Shown here piece after piece: positions 45,177-54,202 of a stretch of 64,000 nucleotides of DNA (position 1 is its first letter; each line of letters begins with the position of its first letter). The stretch comes from Cyanodermella asteris (lineage: Eukaryota > Ascomycota > Lecanoromycetes > Ostropales > Stictidaceae), in contig UYJD01000004.1 in the NCBI GenBank assembly GCA_900618795.1, forward strand, positions 62,001-126,000, read 5' to 3'. The notes beneath the pieces are model-generated. The model saw only the letters and a list, made by a program, of their open reading frames with translations. It made no database searches and was not told the DNA's origin. The position numbers were made by a program, and so were the translations under genes.

Positions 45177-46215
45177 TCAGATGTAGTCTTTGTCGTCTTT
45201 ATCGTCATGGCCTTTGCGTCGTTCGCGGCGTTCCAGCTCTACCTCAACGATGCGCTTGCCTTGTACTTTGTTGCGCAAACCTGTGTCGTCCATGTCGAAA
45301 TATAGCGCCCACTCGTCCTCGCCTTCTTTTACGGCCATGAAACCCTACAAACCCGTCAGCGTATTCATTGAGCTGAACAACTTTCCCTTAATAGCGCGCA
45401 CCTCCCACTGATCAAAAAGCATGCGCCGCTCAAGTTTGGTGCAATCCCAGGGTCCAATGTGGTGACCCCGCGCTTCAACCTTATTGCCATATTTGATTTC
45501 ATGGGTATCCTTGTCGACGTAGATCCAATTGAGTTGCGGTGGATCGGGCATTATCGTGCTCACCAGCCCTTCTCCCTTCCATCCCCACTTGTGCTCAGGA
45601 TGAGGGAGGAAGTACCCTGTGAAAGGGTGGCCGGCAGGTTTCAGAAACTCCAAATCTTCAGTGACGGGAGGATCAATCCAAAGCTTGCCGCCTCGAAGCA
45701 CCACCAAGCCTCCGTCAAGTATGTCTTTATAACGTGCTCCGAGAGGAGTTCTGGTTGAAGCAACGAGATTGACCTTCCTCCCGCGATGCCGTCTGTGAAA
45801 ATTCCTGGATCAGCGGTGTTGTCAAGGTCTTCGACTGCATACGCACTCACTCCCTCTCGTTGTTCCTCTGACCCATTCGAATTCCTTCGATGGTACCGAT
45901 AGCGGCGGGTACGCCAACGATCAGCGTTGTGAGTCCTATTATACGTCAACAGATGGTTGCTGATCATATCGCTTTAGCATGTCGTGACATATTAAGTTGC
46001 GAGTCGGCGAAGCGTCTCGAATGACGGCAGGTCCCAGATGGACCCAGCCTCACCAATCACCCATGTGTCTCTTTTCTTCCAAATCTCGCAACACAGCGCG
46101 GCCTGGATTCAAAGTTTGTAGTGCCTTGACCAGAGTTCGGGGCGCTAAAAAGGGGGCTTGCGGCGCAAAGCCGAACAGTAGGGGCAATGAGCAGGGCGCG
46201 CTTACCGAGAACCAT
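45177..46215 (-). CDS. Conserved fungal protein of unknown function
   Basis: Four exons: 46215-46206 (10 nt), 45935-45851, 45792-45402 and 45344-45177, giving 217 residues. The product starts MVLGLTTLIVGVPAAIGTIE, a short hydrophobic helix, then GIRMGQRNNERERHRGRKVN, then a mixed beta domain with VVLRGGKLWIDPP, GYFLPHP and LNWIYVDKDTHEIKYGNKVE, next ARGHHIGPWDCTKLERRMLF, then EGFMAVKEGEDEWALYFDMD and a Lys/Arg/Asp-rich tail. The MVLG start, the HxxGPWD motif and the GFxAVxE...WALYFDxDD motif are shared by a common Pezizomycotina family known to me only as hypothetical. The first exon holds only three codons and one base, followed by a 270-nt intron; this start was chosen because it alone yields the family's usual MVLG N-terminus. 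Introns 2 and 3 are 58 and 57 nt. Confidence 0.8.
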
Positions 46216-47960
46216 TGTGCGAGCTGAGAGGACCCGAAATAGGAAGCCAGTTGACAGGAGAGGGGCAGATGGATAATTTCTCCCAAAATAAACTAGCCAA
46301 GGGCAGAAGTAAATATCACGTTTGAAGCAAAGCTTGGATAGTAAGGAGGCGATCGAATAAATCTGGCTCTACTCGCCGAGAAAATGACAGGAAAGCAACG
46401 ACAGCTGTCAGATCATGCAGACTGTAAAGTTGCTTACTCCGAGATGCCTTTTCAGATGCAAGGCCGGGAAGTCGACGCCCACTCGAGACCAGCGCCGAGC
46501 TGAAGAGACTTCGAAGCTAGAGCATATAACAGGGATGGCATGGGTACATTACGGTCCGAGCGGCAGCGGGCGCGAGCTGGATCACTAAGTAAGTATATCG
46601 TCCAATGCGACATCATGGTCGAGTCCACTATGATCGGTAAGAAAAAAACGCCAAGTGATAGTCCTACGTGATAGCTGGCGAGCTATATCCGGATTTCGGG
46701 TCTGCCAACAGTGGCCTTGGGCGAAATTGGACATGCTTCCTTGGCGAGCAGTACGTACACGCCAGCTGTCAGAGTGCGACATGACCCCACACAATTGCCA
46801 CAGTTTCTTTGTGGTTGTTTCCACACTTAAGTTGGCAGAGGAGCTTGGGCACATGCTGACCACACTATGGCGATCTCATCGGATCTTCACGCACTTTGTC
46901 CTGACCTTCCGTGCGATCGCGGGACGGAAGCTATCTCTCCCACGTCTTTAGATAATTGGCTGACTACATGTCTAGATGCATAGACGTGCTATTCAGCAGA
47001 TTATCTACACAATGAACATATTTCGATACTCCTGCTGGGCCTAGCTTCCGCAGTGAGTTCCCGCCCAGCAACCTCTGACGCTCGCTACCAATGACAACAG
47101 CTTTCAAATGGCGCTTTAAAGTTTCAGACCGGCTCTGAGAACCGCTGGGAAAAGCACATCGCCGCTAAGCAGAAGATCAGCGACTTGGAACTGTCCACTT
47201 TCGAACCTAGAACCTGTCATAACCAATAACTGGCATCTTCCTCGCCCGCAAAGTGGCCGATCCCTCACTCCACCAATGCACGATCATGTCCGTCGGCGGA
47301 GCTAGCCTTGAGATTTCTCAGTGGCGGGCTTGATGAACTTCAAAGCGGCAAGTACTGAAACATCAGGAATGGTATCGTACACACAGCAAGGAGCGGAACG
47401 AAGTATAACACGTGGTCAGATCGCAGTTTTAGTCGCTATTCAATGACCGTGGTATGTATCTGCTGCGAGGTTTCGTTTACACGGAGCCACTCAGCAGTAC
47501 CCTTTTCTCGTGAGCTTTGGTATGCTGCGTCACTGTGCATGAGAGCAGGAGATCGGTGAACAGCGGAATGAGCTCATGCATACGATATGGTGACTTAATA
47601 GGCGCATATTGCTCCGACAACAGCTCAACAGATCGATCGCAATTACCACCACGGGTCAGTTTCTTGCGCCGTTCGGCGGAAACGTATGTTCCTCGTTTTG
47701 AAGCTCGCGATTGGTCTGGATACAGCTAACGAAGCTTTGCTCAGTCTGCTGAAATCTCCCAACTCCAAGAGCTTGGAGTTCCCGAAGCAGGTCCGCAGTC
47801 AATATCTATAGCTCCCTCCCCTCCATCAACCCAAGCCCCAACTCCGACTCCGGAAACTCCACTGGATCTCAGGCCCATTCCTGAATCCTTAACAAGTCTC
47901 GACACAACACCTCAGCCCTCACGAGCACCTTCTCCAATACATACCCCTCCACAAGACACC
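46216..47960. other. Gene-poor region, 1.7 kb, with coding-like 5' stretch
   Basis: Nothing recognised from 46216 to about 47500. From 47745 to 47971 the frame of the next gene stays open upstream of its ATG and is Pro/Thr/Ser-rich (for example APSPPSTQAPTPTPETPLDL); a donor GTATGT near 47691, a GCTAAC branch and CTCAG at 47744 suggest an intron in front of it. This could be an N-terminal extension of the gene at 47961. Confidence 0.45.
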
Positions 47961-48507
47961 ATGGCTGAAGAGTGAGTTGGTGCCGCTGTTCGCGAGCAGT
48001 TTCAACGAATAATTGTGTTAATTCACGGCTCCAGGGGCGCTCAGAACCTCGTCGACAACGCTGTCGAGGAGGGAAACCCGGCCGGAGGAGCCAAGAAGGC
48101 CGTCGACGATGCCGCCGCGAAGGCGCTCGCTGGTCCGGCTAACACGGACCCGAACGCACTGGGCACACCCAATAATCCGCTCCCATACGGTCTTGTCCGG
48201 CAGAGTCGCATCAAGGACCGCGTTAAGAAGGACGAGAAGGACAGCTCATTGAAAATTAAGATCGAGCTGGATTTGGAAGTCGAGGTATGCACCAGCCTTT
48301 CAGTCTTTCTACTGCCATCCCGCTGTTTCCTGACACTCTGGTCAGCTCGAGTTGTACGCCAGAGTTCGTGGCGATGTGACTATCGGCCTGATGTGACTGC
48401 AACATCAAATCAATTACACATGACTTGAAACTAGCATGAACTAACGAGGTTATAAGCTTGACTTGTACGCCCGCGTGAAGGGCGACGTGACCATTGGCCT
48501 GCTGTAG
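47961..48507 (+). CDS. Small conserved fungal protein with two tandem alternative last exons
   Basis: Exon 1 47961-47971 and exon 2 48035-48284 are followed by two candidate 3'-terminal exons, 48346-48396 (A) and 48457-48507 (B), each 51 nt with its own stop. A encodes LELYARVRGDVTIGLM, B LDLYARVKGDVTIGLL. Either gives 103 residues: MAEEGAQNLVDNAVEEGN, Ala/Gly/Pro-rich middle, RQSRIKDRVKKDEKDSS, then KIKIELDLEVE joined to the last exon. Both acceptors look functional: A has TGACACTCTGGTCAG, B has ACTAACGAGGTTATAAG. Since A ends in a stop the two must be mutually exclusive. Most differences between them are synonymous. The C-terminal motif occurs in a common small fungal family of unknown function. 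The frame is open upstream of the chosen ATG back to 47745, so the N-terminus may be longer. Confidence 0.72.
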
Positions 48508-49790
48508 GTGAGGTTAACTTAATTATACGGGCTTTGACAGGTGGCTAACAATAATGAAAAGAACGGACTGAAAAGGTGGATTTTGGTCGCCATGCCTTCC
48601 AAAGGCATCTTTGTACATACATGGGCATGCAAGTATTAAGTACCTCGCAGAAATGTTCAGACCTTTGCGTGAACCGACTTAGCAAACGCGACCGCCTGTA
48701 ATGAACCGACGTCCGCAAAGCTGGTTCAAGCTTGGACGGCTCCCAGATCTGTACAAGGATGACCGATTCGGCGATTCGGCGAAGCAGGCAGTTCATTGGA
48801 CCTTTCCGTTCGGCTGGATTGTCTTCCTCTCCGACATACCTTGATCCTGGCAATCCACGCGCTAAGCACCGGTCGCATGTGAACAGTGAGCACGTCAGAT
48901 GTTGAAAACGGCCATGATCGCTAACTATAGTTCGAACCACCAAAGGCACTGCTAACACTACTACAAACCTGAGATAAGGATTGTGTATAAGGGATCGATG
49001 CCGAAGCATTATGGCGGAGCTACACCAAAACCAAGAAAGGCCTGTGAAGACCATATGTGAAGTCCTTGGACTGCATTTCAAGGTGAGCTACCAGAAGTCG
49101 TTGCGCAGGTTCTGTTTGAACCATTCTTGCGATTACTCTGACACTCGCTGTTGCAACTGCTCAACTAAGTCCGTCGTTCGACTACACGCACAGCTACTTG
49201 AACACTTTCACTCAGAGGTATAACGAGCGGTATCTCGGCATCTGTTTGGGGTCGTTTTGCACGATCGTTCCCAACCGGCTTCTGATTGCGCGCGTGCATT
49301 CGTGGTCAGCAAGCATTTGCCCGTGAAGAAAGGGCGAGTTTCGCAACAAGCAAGTCAGCACGCGGATGACCAAAAAAGTTGGTCACCCTGAGAAAGGTTA
49401 CAGGGCCAGTGGCCGCCTAAGCCAACTGTAGATGCCACCTGAGCGTCGTTGAATCTTCTCCCTAAAGTCCACTAATCTCACCCGGGGTGGCAACTTGGCA
49501 CAGAAGTGAGCCACTTTTTGTGTCACCCGCATGGTCAGCTAGCAAGTTTTAGCATTCGTGCTGAGCTGACCTCTATTAAAAGCAGATTTACTTGGTTCTT
49601 CAGCCAAGCACGTCCCCCAGCCCGCTGAACAGCCCCGGGACTAACGGTCGATTCGGCGACCAACAATCTTGAGCAACAACCCCCACTTTCTCATCCCCGG
49701 ACCGCTACCACAGTTACACGACTTCATCCGCACACGTGCTCCCAAACTCAATTCATAGGTACCTTTCAGCCACAACACGCTCACGCGAAC
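48508..49790. other. Intergenic, 1.28 kb
   Basis: No gene is called. The minus-strand frame 48545-49081 (178 codons) has no domain, odd composition (Arg/Cys/Ser-rich) and no family resemblance. The last few hundred bases are the promoter of the oxygenase-like gene. Confidence 0.5.
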
Positions 49791-51119
49791 ATGACGACCA
49801 CCAGCACGCATTCGCACGGAGTCTCCAACGATCATTCGACCTCCGATCCCACGTCCCCTGTCGTTGTCCCTCTCAGCAGTCTTGCCGCCAACAGCCTACC
49901 CCTCGAGACGCTGACATCTGCCTTTGGGCCGTCTTCCTTGGGTATAATCTTGGTCAAAGACCTTCCGCCTCAATTCCGCGACCTACGTGCCCGACTCTTA
50001 CAGTACTCGTCGTACCTTGCACACCTGCCCGCCGAAGAACTCGAGCGCGTGACCGTCCCCGAGGCCAAGTACCTCACTGGTTGGAGCCACGGGAAAGAAA
50101 CATTGAAGAGTGGGAAGAAGGATGATTACAAAGGCAGCTGGTACACCAATTGTTCATTTTACCATGAGAAAGGCTCTGCGGTCTCCAGGGGCGCCAACGG
50201 CGGTGGAGGCGGAATAGACGCCATGGTTGCACGGCTGGCGTGCGAAGAGAGCGAAAAGGCGGCCGAGAACGAGGAGGAACAGAGAACAAAGCCAAAAGGC
50301 ACATCTCATACAAACAGTGCGATCAAGGGACACGACCACAAGAGCCCAGACTACAAGGATTATCCCGAGTACAGCAGCCCCAACGTCTGGCCGAGCGAGG
50401 ATCTATTACCCGGGTTCAAGAAAACACTCGAAGAAATGGTCTGTCTGATAATTGATGTTGCGGTCTTGGTCGCACGGCAGTGTGATCGGTTTGCAGCAGA
50501 GACTGGCATTGAAGGCTACCAAAGCGGATATCTGGAACGTGTCGTGAGCACAAGCAAGACTACAAAGGCAAGGCTGCTGCATTACTTCCCGCCAGGAAAG
50601 ACTGGTGCTGCCCCAGCCCGGCAGAACGGTGACGCCTCCCAAGGTGTCGAAGACGACGATTGGTGCACGATCCACAAGGACCATGGCTGTCTGACCGGCC
50701 TGACCAGCGCCCTCTTCATTGATGAATCTTCTCCAGCCCCGGCCCTCAACGACCCCAAGCCCAACCCCGACGGCACGTTCGACCTCCCCCAACTCAACAC
50801 CCTCAAGTCATCACCAGACCCCAAAGCAGGTCTGTACATCTGCAGTCGGACTGGCGAAACGACCAAGGTTGCAATTCCGCCGGACTGCCTTGCCTTTCAG
50901 ACGGGCGAGGCACTAGAGAAAATCACCAAGGGTAAATTTGCAGCGGTCCCGCACTATGTGAGAGGTCCCCAACTGGGGAATGTCGCCGGCGTGGAGAGCG
51001 TTGCGAGGAACACGCTGGCCGTGTTCACTCAACCAAACCTGGGAGAGCCTGTGGACGACAGGGGAACAACGTTCGCGCAGTTTGCGAAGGAAATCGTCGA
51101 CAAAAACACTGTCGGATAG
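49791..51119 (+). CDS. 2-oxoglutarate/Fe(II) oxygenase-like protein (isopenicillin N synthase fold)
   Basis: A 442-residue intronless protein. The second half carries the pattern of the 2OG-Fe(II) dioxygenase superfamily: WCTIHKDHGCLTGLTSALF with the HxD pair at His295/Asp297, the distal His388 in GKFAAVPHYVRG, and Arg406 in ARNTLAVF, the position that binds the 2-oxoglutarate carboxylate (RxS in relatives, RNT here). FQTGEALEKITKGKFAAVPH is the family's usual lead into the distal His. The N-terminal half (SSLGIILVKDLPPQFRDLRA; PEAKYLTGWSHGKE; GSWYTNCSFY) fits DIOX_N-like regions of fungal members. A charged low-complexity insert at about 150-190 (EESEKAAENEEEQRTKPKGT) is unusual. Substrate unknown. 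All metal-binding residues are present, so it is probably active. Confidence 0.85.
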   Translation: MTTTSTHSHGVSNDHSTSDPTSPVVVPLSSLAANSLPLETLTSAFGPSSLGIILVKDLPPQFRDLRARLLQYSSYLAHLPAEELERVTVPEAKYLTGWSHGKETLKSGKKDDYKGSWYTNCSFYHEKGSAVSRGANGGGGGIDAMVARLACEESEKAAENEEEQRTKPKGTSHTNSAIKGHDHKSPDYKDYPEYSSPNVWPSEDLLPGFKKTLEEMVCLIIDVAVLVARQCDRFAAETGIEGYQSGYLERVVSTSKTTKARLLHYFPPGKTGAAPARQNGDASQGVEDDDWCTIHKDHGCLTGLTSALFIDESSPAPALNDPKPNPDGTFDLPQLNTLKSSPDPKAGLYICSRTGETTKVAIPPDCLAFQTGEALEKITKGKFAAVPHYVRGPQLGNVAGVESVARNTLAVFTQPNLGEPVDDRGTTFAQFAKEIVDKNTVG

Positions 51120-51724
51120 TGGGTGATGGATTACCTGGGCACCATTTCTACAAAGCCTGACAGAGAGCTGGCTGGCAAGAGTTTCTTGGATAGCAATCGA
51201 GGTTTGACGTACGGAATGGAAATCTGTGAAAATACGTTTACTTTTGCGCTTGCGCCAAATCTTGCGCGTTGTGCCCCTCAGTGCTGTGCTCTTTTAGTAT
51301 GCCTACTAGTCCGAGTCGTTGTGAATAGCTACGACTGAAGAGTGATCCACAATGTGTTATCTATCCCGACAAGGTGGGCCGACGGAAAGTCGTTGGAAAT
51401 GTCCAGTCATCTCACCTACGCAGGAAGTTTCATGAATATTGTCGCGTGTATCCAGACTACGAATCCATACCAAGTCCAACTTGGGGCGCACCTACTGGAT
51501 CCTTTCAGAAGGTTTCTATCAAGGTTCGACACTGTGTTACATAATACAAAGTATTTCAGCATCGCATATTCATTCTTGTTTGCTTTAGAGCAAGCTGAAT
51601 TGAGATTAAGGTCTTGAATGTAGGCCACATTTCCTGATCCCGACGTGTCGAGCACCTGATGGGGGCCCGATCCAAGGCACAGCGCAAAAGGCTCGTCATG
51701 GGATCACTTCGAGATACACCACAC
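51120..51724. other. Intergenic, convergent 3' region
   Basis: 605 bases between the oxygenase-like gene and the stop of the Dom34 gene, read toward each other. AT-richer than its flanks. Nothing recognised. Confidence 0.5.
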
Positions 51725-52951
51725 TCAAGCGGCAACATCCTCAACTCCGACCGCATTCGCGGCGGCCTCAGCGTCAACCTCCTCGTCCAGATCCTCGCAC
51801 GGAAACGTCAATATCGCCGCGACGCCCCCTAGACCCTCCAATCGTCTTCCGCTCTCATGCTCACTACTCAAGATCCTCACCTCCCCGCCCTCCACATCTC
51901 TGACCCGATCCACCAACGCCACCCACCGTTTTCTCTCGCCCACATCCGTGCTGCGAAACAGCTTATTGCTGACGAAAAACACGCCGCCACCCTGTCCCAC
52001 GGCGCCCTTCTCGATTGCACGCACGACTTCGCGAGGTCCGTACCATGCGCGGCCATCGTCGTTACGGAGCAGCGTCATAAAGTCGTTCATGAGCTTGGTT
52101 TCGCGAGCGTACTTGGTATCCTTCAACCGAGCCAACACGGCGGGCGATTTGAGGACTTCGGATAGGGAGTGCAGGTGGCCAGAACTGGCGTGCGTGACGA
52201 GGAAGTTTTCGCGGGCTTGGAAGGCCAGCGACTTATTTCCCGTCCGGGTGGCGTAGTCCAAAACGTGCTTCTGAAAGGCTTGCGCCGTGAATCCGGGACT
52301 GGCGATCAGTACGGGCAGGTTCTCGGCCGGGTCGATGTGTCGGAGTAGTGTTTCGCACACGATGGTGTAGAAGCGTCCCAGGCCCTTCTCGTGCTGGCTG
52401 GCGTCCTTGCCAATGGCGACCGCGAAGCCAGCTGTGCGTTTTCTCGGAATCGCGAGTTCAACTTTCTGTCGCAAGACCGTACGTTCGCCCATCAGCGCGC
52501 AGATATGTGCTAAGCCCTCTTGCATCACCACGGCCCATGCGCTGGCTCCCTTGGCCACATCGACCGCATCTCGAACTGTTTGCACCGCAACCGAATCCCA
52601 TCCTCCCTCCGCCTTCTCGATAGTAAACTTGCGATTCAACTCCAGGTCCAGCGTGTGGAACTGGCCCATCTTGGCTAGTGATGTCTCGGCTGCGATCTGG
52701 CCGGAGACGTGCAGGGCGGAGGCTTGGGCGTCAAAATCGAGGGAAGTCACTTTGATGGTGAGGTCGGCGTGGACGCGATGCGAGGAAGTGCCGGTGACGG
52801 ATTCAGTTGTGATACGTCGAACAGCGCTGGCGCGAAGGCGGTCTGAAGGCCGTAGGAGGTTGTAGGTTGTCCACATGTCTTCTGGATCTTCGGGGAGGAG
52901 GGTCAGTGTGCCGGAGAGGTCTTTGAGGATGGATTGCTTGAGGAGGCGCAT
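51725..52951 (-). CDS. DOM34: Dom34/pelota ribosome-rescue factor
   Basis: Homologue of eRF1 lacking the stop-codon and GGQ motifs; with Hbs1 it recognises stalled ribosomes and starts no-go and non-stop mRNA decay. The product has 408 residues in one exon from the ATG at 52951: MRLLKQSILKDLSGTLTLLP, EDPEDMWTTYNLLRPSDRLR and VKVTSLDF-like strands (here IKVTSLDFDAQASALHVSGQ) form the Sm-like N-terminal domain; DLELNRKFTIEKAEGGWDS, HICALMGERTVLRQKVELAI and PVLIASPGFTAQAFQKHVLD form the central domain; ARLKDTKYARETKLMNDFMT, WYGPREVVRAIEKGAVG and a terminal acidic stretch (FPCEDLDEEVD) form the C-terminal domain. The frame extends 20 codons upstream to 53011, but MRLL is the conserved start. Divergent from CDC20 across 1.25 kb. 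Confidence 0.95.
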   Translation of the reverse strand: MRLLKQSILKDLSGTLTLLPEDPEDMWTTYNLLRPSDRLRASAVRRITTESVTGTSSHRVHADLTIKVTSLDFDAQASALHVSGQIAAETSLAKMGQFHTLDLELNRKFTIEKAEGGWDSVAVQTVRDAVDVAKGASAWAVVMQEGLAHICALMGERTVLRQKVELAIPRKRTAGFAVAIGKDASQHEKGLGRFYTIVCETLLRHIDPAENLPVLIASPGFTAQAFQKHVLDYATRTGNKSLAFQARENFLVTHASSGHLHSLSEVLKSPAVLARLKDTKYARETKLMNDFMTLLRNDDGRAWYGPREVVRAIEKGAVGQGGGVFFVSNKLFRSTDVGERKRWVALVDRVRDVEGGEVRILSSEHESGRRLEGLGGVAAILTFPCEDLDEEVDAEAAANAVGVEDVAA

Positions 52952-54202
52952 GGTGAAGGTTTGATTATTGAAGTTGCGTGTCGTAAAAAGAAGTCGAGAC
53001 GTATCTGTCAATGGATTGTTGTAGTAGAAAGTCGAATGTGTTCGATGAGCGTAAACGTTTGCTCCCTAGAACCAGCTTGTGGAAGAGAGATTCGAGGGAG
53101 AAGTCGTCGAGGTCAAATGAGACAAAGTGTCGGTCTGGAAAGGGACCGGCGGCTGCTCAATCAGAGAACGGTGGCAAGACCACAATCTCTTTGTTATAGA
53201 AAAGAATTTAGGAAGCACGGCGCGGATGAAGAGGCGTCAAGTGCAATTGAAAGTCCACTGTGAGTCTGAGTCGACTCGATCATTTGGGTTTAAGTGGTGG
53301 GGTCCTGTGAGCGCGAACGAATGAGTGACGCACAGATTTCAGATCTGCTTGGGTCAGTGAAGCCCCAGCGACATCTGTTGACGTGCATCGAATGTGTTCT
53401 AGGGCGAGACTCAAGGGTGCGTTAGTGGGCTTCAACGGCGCTGTCAGCTAAAACATGCGCCGGGGTCTCTGACCTCTGGCAGATCAAAACCGTTGGCGAT
53501 CAAAAATGAAGTTCATGCGACAACGGCAACAGGTTCCACCAAGATGCGAAGCTCTAGAACCCGAATGCCGCTTCTCCGAATCCTGACTATCTCTCTGCAT
53601 AAGGTACTAGATGCTTGAAGTCGAAGCACAACGCTTGGTCAAGCTTGTACAGTGAAGGACACAGCAGACGGACGGAGCTGCGCTCGAAATATGACGCTGG
53701 AAGGTGCCAAGACGCGGACGGGCCAGCCGGCGTTGCTGTGGTGAAGCGCTAGCGTTGCCGGCTGCAACAAATAAATGTGCAGCTCGCAGCTTTCGAAGCT
53801 CTTCGCTCCTCCATACCATACCACAAGCTCTACACTCCCATCTCCACCCCACCCTCTTCCACTCTCCACATCGCATTGCTTGCTTGCACGCTTTGTTCTG
53901 CAGTCCACTAGATCACCTGCATTCCTACCGATTGTCCATCTGATCGCCTCCGACTCTGAGCACTTGCTGCACGAGCACGGTTAAATCACGCTTTCCGGCA
54001 TCCATACAACGCACAATACTAACAACAATACTACCCAGGATCCATTAGGTTGAGAACTCTTGGGAGCTCATTACCCGGAAACACCGTCAAGCCAGCCTCT
54101 GGTTTAATCGACACAGTACTAACGTGAGACCTTTACACGTCTCCACCCCACAGGAAACGGTCCGACACATTCAGTTGTCAAGTCGACCATCACACAGCAA
54201 CA
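52952..54202. promoter_or_regulatory. Shared divergent region, DOM34 / CDC20
   Basis: 1.25 kb between divergent starts. The CDC20-proximal part is pyrimidine-rich (53810-53900), typical of fungal 5' leaders. No gene is recognised; frames on both strands around 53600-53980 are featureless. Confidence 0.5.

Noticed and set aside
48545-49081. 178-codon minus-strand frame
   Set aside because: Arg/Cys/Ser-rich composition without domain, splice context or family resemblance.
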